NCBI RefSeq assembly: GCF_026151205.1
Contig: NC_087075.1
Location: 15,575,628 to 15,639,627, forward strand
Direction of reading: 5' to 3'
DNA length: 64,000 nucleotides
From: Bolinopsis microptera
Lineage: Eukaryota > Ctenophora > Tentaculata > Lobata > Bolinopsidae
Shown: positions 1 through 11,644 of the stretch, one piece after another
How positions within the stretch are numbered: the first letter of the stretch is position 1
How the letters are laid out: every line of letters begins with the position of its first letter
The notes under the pieces: model-generated
Seen by the model: only the letters and a program-made list of their open reading frames with translations
The model's database searches: none
What the model was told of the DNA's origin: nothing
Made by a program: the position numbers and the translations under genes

Positions 1-592
1 AAACTATAGATTGCTATAGAAACCACACATTTTCTCGTCTATCTGGTTACTGCAGTGGTAGACTCTAAAGCCACATCATACCTTAAACTAAGGTAACTCC
101 AGTAACTGTTATTAACAACTATAAGTTCAATAAAGTAGAACAGCCGAGTTGGGGAAAAACTTAAAAGCTTCCTAAAGAATTTTAGGTCAGATATTTTCCG
201 GCCCATTGATTCCAGTGAATGAGGAACAGTCTTGAAAATATATCATACGAATTAAGAAGGAGTAGAAATATGTCTAGTTATAAATTAATCAAACCTTAGA
301 TGTAACCCAGCACATATTAAGCGCATATTATGCACCCGATCACTTGGAATACCGAGTGTTATTAACCTTTATAATTGTTACCTTTTATCTCCAGTTTATA
401 AAAGTATGGTTTCAACTTAACAAAAGGGGTATGGGGTATCAGCTGCGCTTCAAACACCGACTGTTGCCATGGTTACAGTAACTGTGAAATACAAAAACGA
501 TAAATAAATCCGCCCGTGCTAAAATCGACAAACTTAACATCAAATCCAAGCTGATCCAACAAGCAATAATCATACAAAAATGTTAACGACAA
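1..592. other. Unique AT-rich DNA, no gene seen
   Basis: I see no coding, RNA or transposon signature here. The only landmark is a lone X-box-like palindromic stretch near 468-482 (GCCATGGTTACAGTAAC type), a motif dispersed throughout the window. Confidence 0.5.
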
Positions 593-1082
593 CCACTCCC
601 CAATACCCCCACTACCCCCACTACGCCCCCTCCCCACTACCCCCACTACCCCCACTACCCCCAATACGCCCCCTCCCCACTACCCCCAATACCCCCACTA
701 CCACCAATACGCCCCCTCCCCACTACCCCCAATACCCCAACTACCCCCACTACGCCCCCTCCCCACTACCCCCAATACCCCAACTACCCCCAATACGCCC
801 CCTCCCCACTACCCCCAATACCCCCAATACCCCCAATACCCCCACTACGCCCCCTCCCCACTACCCCCAATACCCCAACTACCCCAATACGCCCCCTCCC
901 CACTACCCCCAATACCCCCAATACCCCCAATACGCCCCTCCCCACTACCCCCAATACCCCCACTACCCCCACTACCACCACTACCCCCAATACGCCCCTC
1001 CCCACTACCCCCGATACCCCAACTACGCCTCCTCCCCTCTCCCCCCACTCCCCCCACTACGCCCCCTCCCCTCTCCCCCCCC
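593..1082. repeat. 9-bp C-rich minisatellite (CCCCMMTAC)
   Basis: About 54 units of a 9-bp motif, CCCCACTAC or CCCCAATAC, with shorter interruptions such as CGCCCCCTCCCC. The minus strand therefore carries runs of 4-5 G every 9 bases, which meets the usual G-quadruplex spacing rule. Because 9 is divisible by 3, proline/tyrosine-rich frames stay open on the plus strand (580-1104) and glycine/valine-rich frames on the minus strand. These are products of the repeat and not evidence of a gene. Confidence 0.93.
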
Positions 1083-1273
1083 CCTATCACTCATTGAGAT
1101 TTAGCCAGATCTAACCCAGGCCTTGTCGCCAATATAACCAGATCAAGTTAACATTTTAACACCTAAACACTACCCCTGGATCAAACCAATAAAAACCTAA
1201 CAGCACATTAATGCAAATAACTAAACATATGTAGGATCATAGCATACTAGAGAGAGTATGCTACACGAGAAAT

Positions 1274-2068
<795 letters not shown>

Positions 2069-3092
2069 GAGAGAGGAGTTATGGTAAGTTTAATACACCG
2101 CCCGGGTCATTATCAACACCACGACTCGCAGCTGCTCCGGTACTGTCCGGTACTGTCCGGTACTGTCCTCTGCCTTTACTATGTACCAGTCTCTTTTCTA
2201 CCCTTTAAACAGAAACAAATATTAACTTTGAAGCGTTTGAGGAGGAGACAAAGAGGGGGTTTTGGATGCGTTCTCTCTCTCTATGGATGAGTTAGTGTTA
2301 CCAATATAAAACTGTGTCATATCTATAACACAACCTCCATTAACTTAGTTTACAGAAGACACCATTGAGGGCCCCGCTCAGCCAATCAGGCTGCAGTATT
2401 TCACCCCACCAACCAATGAATGAAGACTGTCAGAAGTCACGTGATCTGAGGTAATCACGTGACTTTGACCAGATGTGTGGGGCTGTTCACCGTTTTAACG
2501 TTTTATCTGCACTAATTAGTTTAATGGTTACATATATATTATGTTATGTAGAGGGGTTTATACAAACGTTTCCCTTTATGTAGGAGTACATAGACTATAC
2601 TTTATACAATATATTCGACGTAAAAAGTTTGAGAGTTGAGTAACATGTGGTTCATTGTGGGGTCACGTGACTTCTGTGGTCACGTGACTTCTGTGACTCT
2701 TTAATTACAATTAATATTTCCAGTTAACTTTTAAAGTAAAAAACGGTAGGACCAGTTTATAAATAAGCTGTTACAATGAAGGAGTAAAGAATGAAAAGTA
2801 TAAACATTGTTCAACTTGACCAGATGTTCTCTTTGTTTCACACGTACACAACTACAGAACATATAATGGATACTTGATAATTAAAAGGAATGCTTTTGAT
2901 TTTTTTGTACTATCCAAAATGCTGATCAAGCCTATAACTAGTGTAGTTGTCATGGTAACAAGCCTATAGATGGTACATCTTCATTAGCCCGCATTTGCCA
3001 TTATCTGTGGCTGCACACACGTTTCAAACTTTACCTATATTAAATCAAAACAAACCTCTTCTCACATAACCTTCTTCCTCAAATGGTCACAT
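2069..3092. other. Unique DNA with paired E-box palindromes
   Basis: No gene is supported. A 10-bp unit (CCGGTACTGT) is repeated three times at about 2137-2168. GTCACGTGA-type palindromes occur as close pairs near 2437-2463 and 2662-2690; these fit the E-box core CACGTG bound by bHLH factors, but the function is inferred only. Open frames here are short and unremarkable. Confidence 0.4.
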
Positions 3093-3259
3093 GGTTACCT
3101 GGTTACCTGGTTACCAGGTAACAAGAAAAACTCACAAACTACTAAATATCAAATAAGCGTAACCAGGTAACCAGGTAACCAGATAACCAGGTAACCAGGT
3201 AACCAGGTAACCAGGTAACCAGGTAACCAGGTAACCAGGTAACCAGGTAACCAGGTAAC
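3093..3259. repeat. 8-bp GGTTACCT minisatellite, inverted then direct
   Basis: Two blocks of the same 8-bp unit. 3093-3122 starts as GGTTACCT copies and flips to AGGTAACC, making a local palindrome. 3159-3259 is about 12 copies of AGGTAACC. Both blocks are followed by the same flank beginning AACAAGAAAA and CTCACAAACTAC, so block plus flank was duplicated as a unit. The same 8-mer recurs at 15036, 19441 and 20222. Confidence 0.9.
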
Positions 3260-3463
3260 AAGAAAAGCTCACAAACTACAAAAGCGTCAAGAAATATAAC
3301 TCGTCAAACAAATATTTGGGTGCTAAAAACATACTTATATAAACGTGCGGATGTCTAAAGCTTTAACGGTGACGATATTCCGTACGTGCGATATTCCGTA
3401 CGTACCTTAGCTAGCAATCCTTTGCTTGCTATCAAATTACGTTAACGGCAGATTAAAGAAATT

Positions 3464-3611
3464 TGTTGTGTTTATTAAGGGATTTAAACTAAAACTAAAT
3501 TACAAATATGTTGTGTTTATTGAGGGATTTATGTTTAAACTAAAACTAAATTACGAATATGTTGTGTTTATTGAGGGATTTATGTTTAAACTAAAACTAA
3601 ATTACGAACTG
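3464..3611. repeat. 51-bp tandem repeat, 3 copies
   Basis: Three copies of a unit containing TTGTGTTTATTGAGGGATTT and AAACTAAAACTAAATTACGA; the first copy lacks about 6 bases. It lies immediately upstream of the LINE and could belong to its 5' UTR, but no boundary is visible. A 79-residue open frame across it simply repeats with the DNA. Confidence 0.8.
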
Positions 3612-3815
3612 CTAACACCGGCTAACTGTACAGCTTATATTATTACAAAACAATATTTCCGATAAACAGAACCAGAAATGTTATTAAAAATGCAGTCATC
3701 GCATTATTGTAAATATTTCTCGAATACGTTTACATTTGCTTAGCTCTCTTATCTCGTATTTCTACTCGTGATAAGACTGGCTCATCAACTATTTACAACG
3801 GTTGCCCTGGTGGCC

Positions 3816-6800
3816 ATGGTGGCCAGTCAGGGCCCAATTTTGTCTCCTACTACCAGGCTCAACAACAACTCAATCGAAACAACTAATCCGAAACAACTAA
3901 TGCAAACTACAATCAGTGAATGCTTATCGGACCCCTTATCTATGTATAGCTACAACGTAACAGTACATTTTGAGACCACGCTGCATGTTGAACATTTTAC
4001 TGCATGTCTCCACTTTCTGGACTTTGTGTGTCTTGCACTCCTCGTGTCAGCACCCATGTGCTTGTTGGCCTACATAGTTTTACTGCTAGGACATTCTTCG
4101 CTCAAGTGGACATTCTCAGCTACCAAACGTATGTTATTGAACTATCTATCGATGCTAAGACAATCAGGCCACCTCAACAATCTGAAACTTTTGTGTGACG
4201 AGAGATTAAGTTTTATGATGTTAGTGTTTTTAAGATTTCGTCCTCTTTTGTTAAGTCACCTGGTGCCGATCTTTGTAGATTACTCACTATTTTACTTGGA
4301 CAACATTTTTCTTGATCAGTATGACATGCTCCACGATCCAAACAACTCATACTTTCTCCACATCACGTGTCTTAACACCGATTTAGTTACCATTTATCGT
4401 CATCTTCTCACAACACTTTTAGAAACATCTCTTAAGTGCCAGCTGGTAAAGTCTAGTGCACACCCGCGCCAACTTTGGATTGCGATTTTCGATCACCGCC
4501 GACAGGTCAAGTCAGATCAATACCGCATAACTAACAACCGTCACGAACAATCTGACCTTGACAGCTCAAGTGAGCATCACGCTCGCGCAAAGCAGTTAAA
4601 AACCAATGTCTGTAAGCCCGTGTACAGTGCCAGCGTACCATCTCCGTTTGTCCTCTCTTCTCCCTGTTCTAACACTAGTTTTCCTCTTCGGAAATCAATT
4701 GCTAGCACAGTATGCTTCCTGGTACCAGATGGTAAATCTCATGCAGATGGAAAGGGCTCCTGCGCCTCAACACCAACTAACAAAGATGATTCTAGGGAAC
4801 CTTCAAGTCAGGAAGGTGAAAACGGAAGTGGAAACTCTCCCAACAGTGTAGGACAGGACTCTTCGTCAAGCGGCCCCCAGGACAAAGGGGACAGTGATGA
4901 TGACGACGATGACCCGAAAAAATCTGGTAGAGAATCCTTTAAAGATACCAGCCTCTCACCCGATCAGGATAACAAGGATGAGGAAACGGAGCCCGAAAGC
5001 TCCAATCATCCTACTAACAACAACAGTGAACATGATGGCTACACTTCAAACCAAATCCAGAGTCAAGATAAGAACTCTCTCACGAGTACCTTGGCTTGCT
5101 CCGGAAAGCTAGAACTCAACTTTGGACCTGAAGAGTCTGAAGAGGACCTACGCTGCAGATTAACACCAACGGAGGATAATCTCAGCTTTTGTGATGAAAT
5201 AACAACTGTAAGACGGTTAAATACGCTACCAATCATAACAGGGCTAAACGACCCTATCATCAGACTGAGAAACCTCTCATCATCTCCAGGATACACCTCG
5301 GTCAGCTCAGGAAATCATTCTGCTGAGCCCCCTCGAGACATATTCCACTGCAAAGCTCTCTTCCCAACTCAGCCTGCGAACATCCTTTACTGGTCGACAG
5401 ACAGTACAGTATCCTTCAGGAAATATGGAATTCACCAGCGTGAGTTCTGTCTATTCAGCTCTCGCTACTACCCGAACAAATCATGGGACACATATGATGC
5501 CAAGGAATTCAAAGAAGTACCTATCTTACTTCAGTGCATGAACCAAATCATAAGCGATCATCGCATCGATGAGAACCCCTCTCTCAACAGCTGTCTGGTC
5601 GAAAAGATCAAAATGAATGAACACACACCAGAGTCAACAGTCTTTCCCCCCGAGCTCGATTCATATGCAGAGGAAAACTCCGCACTGGCAATCCTCTGTC
5701 TGGGTGAACAGAATGCTATTGATGTCATACCCAAGGCACACTCCGGAACTTTGCTTGATAAAGTTGAAGCAGGGAGGCTTTCTCCGGATCATGGGGCAGC
5801 GGTATTCTTGTCGAAAGATGCACTCAAACGTCACCAGGTCCGGTCAGGGGTTGGACTTGATAACTCTAAAAGAACCGATGCAAGAACTTCTTTCAGACTT
5901 GTCTTCTTTCGCTCAAAAATAGACCCTAACGGCACGTTGTCATGGGACAGTGAAGACATTCCCAATGAGAGCATCAGAGCATCCAGATTCTGTAATACTC
6001 TAAGCTTCAGAATGGGCCAAGTACATATATACCAACAAATATTGGATAAGCTTACCCTAGCTGACTTTACTCTGATACTGGATGCCATGGATCAACCCAC
6101 ATCTAGTAGCGACTCTCTGAATGATATGAAAACTAGAACAGAAACTCTCTTAGCAGACCCTTACTCACCCCCCAGCTATGCTGCTGTAAGTGTGATATTA
6201 ACTAAGATGAAACTGAAAGACGCGAAGGAGGAGCTGGCTGCATGCAACCAGGAAAACAATGGTGCTGTAGCTCTATTAAGACAGAGACTAGGTAGATACC
6301 TAACTAGGGACACCGAACAGTCACGGGACACAAGTGGAGATCTCTTCTCTTACTCCCCTGAACCACCACTCTCCGAAACTGCCCCAGTTCCAAACAACGC
6401 TGTGTCTCCTAACGAATTCTGTTTTACTAGCTCACTGCCCAACGCTAAGGACTTCCTAAGATCGCAGCTGGACAAAAACTCCTCTACCCAGCAGAAATCC
6501 AAAGCTAAGAGGAAAAGAGGACCACCTGACACCACCTCTGGATTAAGTTTTCAAGGACTTGAAACTTACATCAAATCACTCGAATCAGTTACAGAAAACG
6601 AACTCACAAAGGAACTCGGATTCCTCAAACTGAGTAGTGAAGGAAGCTCAAAAATCAGGAAAAAGAGAATCACTCAACACCTGAAGAACCCTAATAATCT
6701 CTCCGCTGCTACATCTGAGCAACTCAGTGATGTGCAGAATAGACTGGAAGTGATGGAAAGGTCTAATGTGTCAATCAGCTCTATTCTTACCGAAATAAAA

Positions 6801-7922
6801 ACCGAGATTAAAGAGCTAAAACTCACGATAACTGAGATGACCCCTGCAACCAAATCAACCGGGAGCTGCCAGGTAGCAACAAAATGCTCAAGTGGCGCAG
6901 ATCTACTGAAAAATCTGTCAAAAGCTACCCAAGACACCAGCATGCTCCTGGAGAAATCTGAAATAGGTCTGAAAGGGCTCACACAAACCCTCAAAGATAC
7001 TATGTCTGTAAAGAAAGATCTGGAAGTTTGGAGTCAGAGTGTCTTCAAAAGGGAAGAGAATGAAAAAATCAATGAAATCCATGAAATCATCTCTGCCTCA
7101 AATTTCAGAAACAACCAGGCAGACCCAGCTCCAAATGTTAGCCAAAGCTATGTGAGACATATCCCCAGATCACCAGCTGACACACGGACTAACAGTGACA
7201 TCCCCGGGCTGTCACCTAATCAGGGACGGTCTTCCTACAGGAGAGAAGACCTAGAACCCAGACAAAAAGGCAAGATAATCACAAAAGAAAGTGCAACAAC
7301 TCCTCGCAGCACAGGGAGATCCAAAAGAGCGAGTAACCCAGTACAGCGCCAACAGAAAATTGTTCTCCTCTGTGACTCGACCATGCGAAGCTTTAAACCT
7401 GACGAGTTTCCAAAGAGGTACAATGTCTCTGTAATATACAGGCCAAGTTTGAAAGAACTTGACTCGTGCCTCGAACGAACAGTAGAAGAGATCTCAAACC
7501 TCAATCCAGATGCAGTGTACATTCACCTTGGTACTCGGGACATCCTGGAAGGCAACAAGGCTGATATTGTGGTGGGATCATTAATCAAGTCTACTGAAAA
7601 GATCCTTAGACAGACCTCACAACACTGCCAAATATTCATCTCTCACCCCTTCCTGCGCGACCATCCTGGAGAGGAATGGGGTAAAAATAGTCGACTCATC
7701 ACAGAGGCAATCAGAAATCTTAAAGATGACAGTGAAAAGGCTGATTTCTGGATGAGATCAAGAGAAAACAGAAACAACAACTTCTACCCGGGGGGATCGG
7801 ATATCCCACACGACTATCTGTTTGTCCCAGATCAACCTCATCTAAATGACAGAGGTATCAGAGTAATCATGGGAAACTTCAAGACAAGTCTCAATAGTAC
7901 ATTTAGCAGGGACCGTACTTGA
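3816..7922 (+). CDS. LINE ORF1 protein with C-terminal SGNH/GDSL esterase-like domain
   Basis: Predicted 1368-residue ORF1 protein. I start at ATG 3816, in a strong Kozak setting (GCCATGG). The frame is open 16 codons further only through a GTG at 3768, and an in-frame TAG lies at 3741. Order of parts: a hydrophobic segment at residues about 64-92 that could span a membrane; a long low-complexity region with an aspartate run near 359-366; a basic cluster KSKAKRKR at 894-901; two SAP-like helical stretches (about 798-829 and 915-957); coiled coil about 969-1091; SGNH hydrolase-like domain about 1182-1350. SGNH blocks: CDST with Ser1188, LGTRDI around Gly1239, and D1339-QP-H1342. In canonical enzymes block III reads GxND; here an Arg replaces the Asn, so catalysis is uncertain. 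Esterase ORF1p proteins are known from L2/CR1 LINEs and act as RNA chaperones. The extreme length and the hydrophobic segment are unusual. Confidence 0.85.
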   Translation: MVASQGPILSPTTRLNNNSIETTNPKQLMQTTISECLSDPLSMYSYNVTVHFETTLHVEHFTACLHFLDFVCLALLVSAPMCLLAYIVLLLGHSSLKWTFSATKRMLLNYLSMLRQSGHLNNLKLLCDERLSFMMLVFLRFRPLLLSHLVPIFVDYSLFYLDNIFLDQYDMLHDPNNSYFLHITCLNTDLVTIYRHLLTTLLETSLKCQLVKSSAHPRQLWIAIFDHRRQVKSDQYRITNNRHEQSDLDSSSEHHARAKQLKTNVCKPVYSASVPSPFVLSSPCSNTSFPLRKSIASTVCFLVPDGKSHADGKGSCASTPTNKDDSREPSSQEGENGSGNSPNSVGQDSSSSGPQDKGDSDDDDDDPKKSGRESFKDTSLSPDQDNKDEETEPESSNHPTNNNSEHDGYTSNQIQSQDKNSLTSTLACSGKLELNFGPEESEEDLRCRLTPTEDNLSFCDEITTVRRLNTLPIITGLNDPIIRLRNLSSSPGYTSVSSGNHSAEPPRDIFHCKALFPTQPANILYWSTDSTVSFRKYGIHQREFCLFSSRYYPNKSWDTYDAKEFKEVPILLQCMNQIISDHRIDENPSLNSCLVEKIKMNEHTPESTVFPPELDSYAEENSALAILCLGEQNAIDVIPKAHSGTLLDKVEAGRLSPDHGAAVFLSKDALKRHQVRSGVGLDNSKRTDARTSFRLVFFRSKIDPNGTLSWDSEDIPNESIRASRFCNTLSFRMGQVHIYQQILDKLTLADFTLILDAMDQPTSSSDSLNDMKTRTETLLADPYSPPSYAAVSVILTKMKLKDAKEELAACNQENNGAVALLRQRLGRYLTRDTEQSRDTSGDLFSYSPEPPLSETAPVPNNAVSPNEFCFTSSLPNAKDFLRSQLDKNSSTQQKSKAKRKRGPPDTTSGLSFQGLETYIKSLESVTENELTKELGFLKLSSEGSSKIRKKRITQHLKNPNNLSAATSEQLSDVQNRLEVMERSNVSISSILTEIKTEIKELKLTITEMTPATKSTGSCQVATKCSSGADLLKNLSKATQDTSMLLEKSEIGLKGLTQTLKDTMSVKKDLEVWSQSVFKREENEKINEIHEIISASNFRNNQADPAPNVSQSYVRHIPRSPADTRTNSDIPGLSPNQGRSSYRREDLEPRQKGKIITKESATTPRSTGRSKRASNPVQRQQKIVLLCDSTMRSFKPDEFPKRYNVSVIYRPSLKELDSCLERTVEEISNLNPDAVYIHLGTRDILEGNKADIVVGSLIKSTEKILRQTSQHCQIFISHPFLRDHPGEEWGKNSRLITEAIRNLKDDSEKADFWMRSRENRNNNFYPGGSDIPHDYLFVPDQPHLNDRGIRVIMGNFKTSLNSTFSRDRT

Positions 7923-8017
7923 ATTCTAGTCTCTCATTCTCAGCTCCTCCAAGTCTTCCGAGTTCTCTTCTTCTTTCCTCCTCTCCTCTTGCCTCTCTCA
8001 TCTTCTATACCTGACTG
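7923..8017 (+). other. ORF1-ORF2 spacer, polypyrimidine
   Basis: 95 bp separating the two LINE ORFs, almost entirely C and T from about 7928 to 8005. ORF2 lies in a different frame, so it would need re-initiation or internal initiation. The pyrimidine run is a plausible but unproven element for that. Confidence 0.5.
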
Positions 8018-11000
8018 ATGAACATCGTCAACGGTATAATTTCCTGGAATGTTGCAAACATTCATGGCTTGCTCGGAAACAAAGTTGAGGATCCCGAATT
8101 TGTCAAAATCATCAGTCCAAATGATATAATCTGCCTCCAAGAAACCGGATGCGAAGTTTCCCTGAAAGGATACAAATCCTATAGTGACATCCGCAAATCA
8201 GGCAAAGGAGGAGGAGTAACCACTTTGGTTAGGAACACAATTGTGGAATATTGCTCTCTGGATAAATGCACACTCACTGCGGACCATACAATGAATATTG
8301 TCATTGTTAAAATCACTGATCCCGACAGCAATCTCAACACCTTTGTTGTCAATAGCTACATCCCACCTACAAATAGCAAACAGAAAAACCGCACTAACTG
8401 CTCCGAGGCAAACTTTGATGCCCTTCAGGAAAAAATAGCCAGCATCAAGAATAACCCCAGTGATGAGCTATTACTTCTTGGTGACCTTAATGCCAGGATA
8501 GGAGTAGCTCCAGATTTTCATATGTATGACAGAGCGGACGAATTCGAGCTCTTTCCAGAAACTGGCAGGTCTTCCGACTTCATGGTTATACCTGACGTGG
8601 CACCTATATCTCAAAATAGGAACAGCCAGGACAAAATTACCAATAGACACAAAAACCTTTTGCTTGACCTCTGTGGATCGCAAAACCTCCTGATCCTTAA
8701 TGGACGTACCATCGGTGACTCTGCTGGAAAATACACATGCTACAAGTGGAACGGAAACAGCGTAGTGGACTACTTCATTGCATCAACATCCTTTCTTCAC
8801 CGTGTCAAGAGCCTCTCAGTGGGTGAGCACACTCTGTTCTCCGATCACAATCCAATCTTACTCAGCCTTTGGCATAGACGAAGGGCCCCTCAAAGGAATA
8901 GTCAAGCTCCCACTAGTATCTACGAGGAAGCTCCCTTTCGATACAAGATCACAGAAGAGGGTTTAGCCAACTTCACAAAATCATTTGAACAGCCTGAGTT
9001 CATTCAAAGAATCTCCCAACTGACCGAAGATGTCGAATCCACTCCAAAAACCCATGAGGCAGTTGAAGCACTGAATAGGCAGATTACAGAACTCATAAAC
9101 GATGTCGCTAAAAAAGAGTTCGATATCTCTAAACAAACTAAGAATCCAAAGCCTAAGTTCGCCTCATGGTTTGACGGCAAGTGTCACACTGCACGACGCC
9201 TTTTCAAACGGTCAATAAAAATTGTCGACAATAATCCTGATAACCAGAGAATCAAAACACGGCATCGTGCCAACTCTAAAGGATATCGAAAGATTGTCAA
9301 TAAGAAAAGGGATGACTTCTTCAATAGTCTTAACAAGAAGATTAAAAACGGTAAAACTATATCCTGGAGAGATTTCAAGAAGCTTAAGAACTACAAGAAG
9401 GAAGAAGTCCAAACTGAAACGGAGCAACTCAACTCTTTCCATCAGTTCTACTCTGAGCTATATTCTGACAATCATCCAACCGTAGACACTCTCACTAAAA
9501 GAGCTCTCCTCGAAGAAGCCAACGCCCTATCCGAGGGATCTGCCCCTAATGAGTCACTGAACAGCCCATTTACATCGGATGAGCTGAACGCTGCGCTAGG
9601 CGAACTCAAATCGGGCAAAGCATCTTCTTTTGACCACATCAGCAACGAAATGCTCCGGGGTCTGAGCATGAATATGAAGTCGCTCCTCCTCAAACTCTTC
9701 AATTTGTGCCTGGAGACAGGAGTCTACCTCTGGAGCAAAAGTGTGATCACACCAATTCACAAAAAAGGGTGCATCAGGAACCCTGACAACTATAGAGCAA
9801 TAGCAGTCTGTAGCTGTATCGGAAAACTGCTTTCTACGATGCTGCTATCTCGGCTCGTTAATCACCGCCAAATCTCACATCCTGACCCACCCAACCAAGC
9901 AGGCTTTACCAAAGGAAGTCAATGCAATGACCATATATTTACGCTGATGTCCACCATAGAAAAATACAAGAAAGTCAAAAGTAAAATATATGCAGTGTTC
10001 ATTGATCTTCGCAAAGCTTTCGATCTAGTCTGCAGACAAGCTCTCATGTTCAAACTAGCCTGCTATGGTGTCAATGGTGGCTACTACGACATCATCAAAG
10101 ACATGTACAGCAAATCAGAGGGTCATATCAAGATGAATGGTAAAATAAGTGAAGCATTCAAGATCCTTAAAGGAACTGAACAAGGACACCCACTTAGCCC
10201 TGAGTTTTTCAAAGTTTACTTTAAAAAGCTTTCTGACCTCCTTAACGAAGCTACTGCGAACTGTCCGACACTCGCTGGACTTTCAGTGACTCACCTAGCG
10301 TGGGCTGATGATCTAGTAATCCTCGGCCTAGATCCTGAGTCTCTCCAAAAGTTGCTTACGATTATTGGGGACTACTGTAACGAATGGGGTCTGGAAATCA
10401 ATATCTCCAAAACCAAATTCATGGTCTTCAATGGCAAAGGACCAGACATTCCAAATTGGCGTCCTTCCATTCACGAAAGAGATATCGAGATGGTCTCCAG
10501 CTACTGCTATCTTGGGATTATTATAAGCAGCACAGGGAAATTTCGGCAAGCAACTGACTCTCTATACCGTAAAGGACTTGGAGCTTACTTCAGCTTGAGA
10601 AGCACTATAGACCGGAGATTTGTTGATGCATCCTGCCTTAACAAATTATTTAACACCCTTGTTAAGCCAATTCTACTTTACGGCTGTCAAGTTTGGGCCC
10701 CGGTTCTACCCACCGTCAATAAGGTCCTCTCTAGCTTCAGCAAGTTTCACAATCTTGATCATGCGGTCTCTCACATCGCTAAACAGCAACTTGAGCAAGT
10801 GCATCTACGACACCTAAAATACCTTCTTGGTATAAACAGAAGGGCAGTCAATGCTACAGCCTGGGGAGAAACTGGCTCATACCCAATCATTATTGAAATG
10901 TTGAAACTGAGTACTAAATATTTCAAAAGAGTTATGAGCCTCCCCCCTACACAACTAGTCAAAGCTGCAATGACTGAGCAGATTAACCTCAAATTGTCAT

Positions 11001-11644
11001 GGTTTGTAGGCATCGAATCAATCATCAAATCATTCAACAACATCGACCTTCTTGAAAGGAATTCATCGTCGCTGTTGAACGCAACCTCACTCGCAGACTC
11101 CTGCAGCCCTGATTTAATCACAGAGAACCTGAAAAAACAGTTCCGCGATTCCTGGGGTTCTCTTGTGAAAGATTCTAGAAAGCTATCATTCTACAGTGAA
11201 GTCAAAACAGAATTTGCATGGGAGCCATATCTAACCTATGCTAGGTCTTTTCAGGACAGAAGGGCAACCACACAGATTCGGTCCAGTTCGCATCACCTTA
11301 GAATTGAAAGGGGGAGATATGACCAAACTCCAATTGATGAAAGGACCTGCAACTATTGCGAGCTTAACAACAACCAGCTATTCATCGAGGACGAGAATCA
11401 TATGCTCCATTTCTGCCCCCTAGGGAAGGGTCCTAGGGACAAATTTCAAAATCTCAGTGGAAACCTACTCAACAATGTTGGTAATGGTAGCTTCAATCTT
11501 GCCTCCACGTTCATGTCGCAGTCTGATTGCAAGGATACTCCCAGTGATGAGGACGTAAGTTTGATCAAACTCTCAACCAGCACCATTAACAAGATCTACA
11601 GACTAACCCTCAACTTCAAAGACAGTCTGAAAGCAGATAATTAG
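8018..11644 (+). CDS. LINE ORF2: APE endonuclease, reverse transcriptase, CCHC finger
   Basis: 1208-residue polyprotein starting at ATG 8018. Endonuclease/exonuclease/phosphatase fold at residues 1-290: N11, CLQE with Glu42, GDLN with Asp156 and Asn158, VVDY at 249-252, and SDH at 275-277. These are the residues expected for target nicking in target-primed reverse transcription. RT at about 515-810: FIDLRKAFD (Asp663), GTEQGHPLSP at 719-728, and motif C read as WADD (Asp764, Asp765) where YADD is usual. The aromatic substitution leaves both catalytic aspartates. The C-terminal part has C1111-x2-C1114-x13-H1128-x4-C1133, a CCHC knuckle common in CR1/L2/I-like LINEs. No stop or frameshift breaks it. 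It would act with ORF1p in a cytoplasmic RNP and then in the nucleus. Confidence 0.95.
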   Translation: MNIVNGIISWNVANIHGLLGNKVEDPEFVKIISPNDIICLQETGCEVSLKGYKSYSDIRKSGKGGGVTTLVRNTIVEYCSLDKCTLTADHTMNIVIVKITDPDSNLNTFVVNSYIPPTNSKQKNRTNCSEANFDALQEKIASIKNNPSDELLLLGDLNARIGVAPDFHMYDRADEFELFPETGRSSDFMVIPDVAPISQNRNSQDKITNRHKNLLLDLCGSQNLLILNGRTIGDSAGKYTCYKWNGNSVVDYFIASTSFLHRVKSLSVGEHTLFSDHNPILLSLWHRRRAPQRNSQAPTSIYEEAPFRYKITEEGLANFTKSFEQPEFIQRISQLTEDVESTPKTHEAVEALNRQITELINDVAKKEFDISKQTKNPKPKFASWFDGKCHTARRLFKRSIKIVDNNPDNQRIKTRHRANSKGYRKIVNKKRDDFFNSLNKKIKNGKTISWRDFKKLKNYKKEEVQTETEQLNSFHQFYSELYSDNHPTVDTLTKRALLEEANALSEGSAPNESLNSPFTSDELNAALGELKSGKASSFDHISNEMLRGLSMNMKSLLLKLFNLCLETGVYLWSKSVITPIHKKGCIRNPDNYRAIAVCSCIGKLLSTMLLSRLVNHRQISHPDPPNQAGFTKGSQCNDHIFTLMSTIEKYKKVKSKIYAVFIDLRKAFDLVCRQALMFKLACYGVNGGYYDIIKDMYSKSEGHIKMNGKISEAFKILKGTEQGHPLSPEFFKVYFKKLSDLLNEATANCPTLAGLSVTHLAWADDLVILGLDPESLQKLLTIIGDYCNEWGLEINISKTKFMVFNGKGPDIPNWRPSIHERDIEMVSSYCYLGIIISSTGKFRQATDSLYRKGLGAYFSLRSTIDRRFVDASCLNKLFNTLVKPILLYGCQVWAPVLPTVNKVLSSFSKFHNLDHAVSHIAKQQLEQVHLRHLKYLLGINRRAVNATAWGETGSYPIIIEMLKLSTKYFKRVMSLPPTQLVKAAMTEQINLKLSWFVGIESIIKSFNNIDLLERNSSSLLNATSLADSCSPDLITENLKKQFRDSWGSLVKDSRKLSFYSEVKTEFAWEPYLTYARSFQDRRATTQIRSSSHHLRIERGRYDQTPIDERTCNYCELNNNQLFIEDENHMLHFCPLGKGPRDKFQNLSGNLLNNVGNGSFNLASTFMSQSDCKDTPSDEDVSLIKLSTSTINKIYRLTLNFKDSLKADN

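Noticed and set aside
3768-3815. GTG start for LINE ORF1
   Set aside because: GTG initiation is not expected in a eukaryote. ATG at 3816 has an optimal context and is 16 codons downstream.
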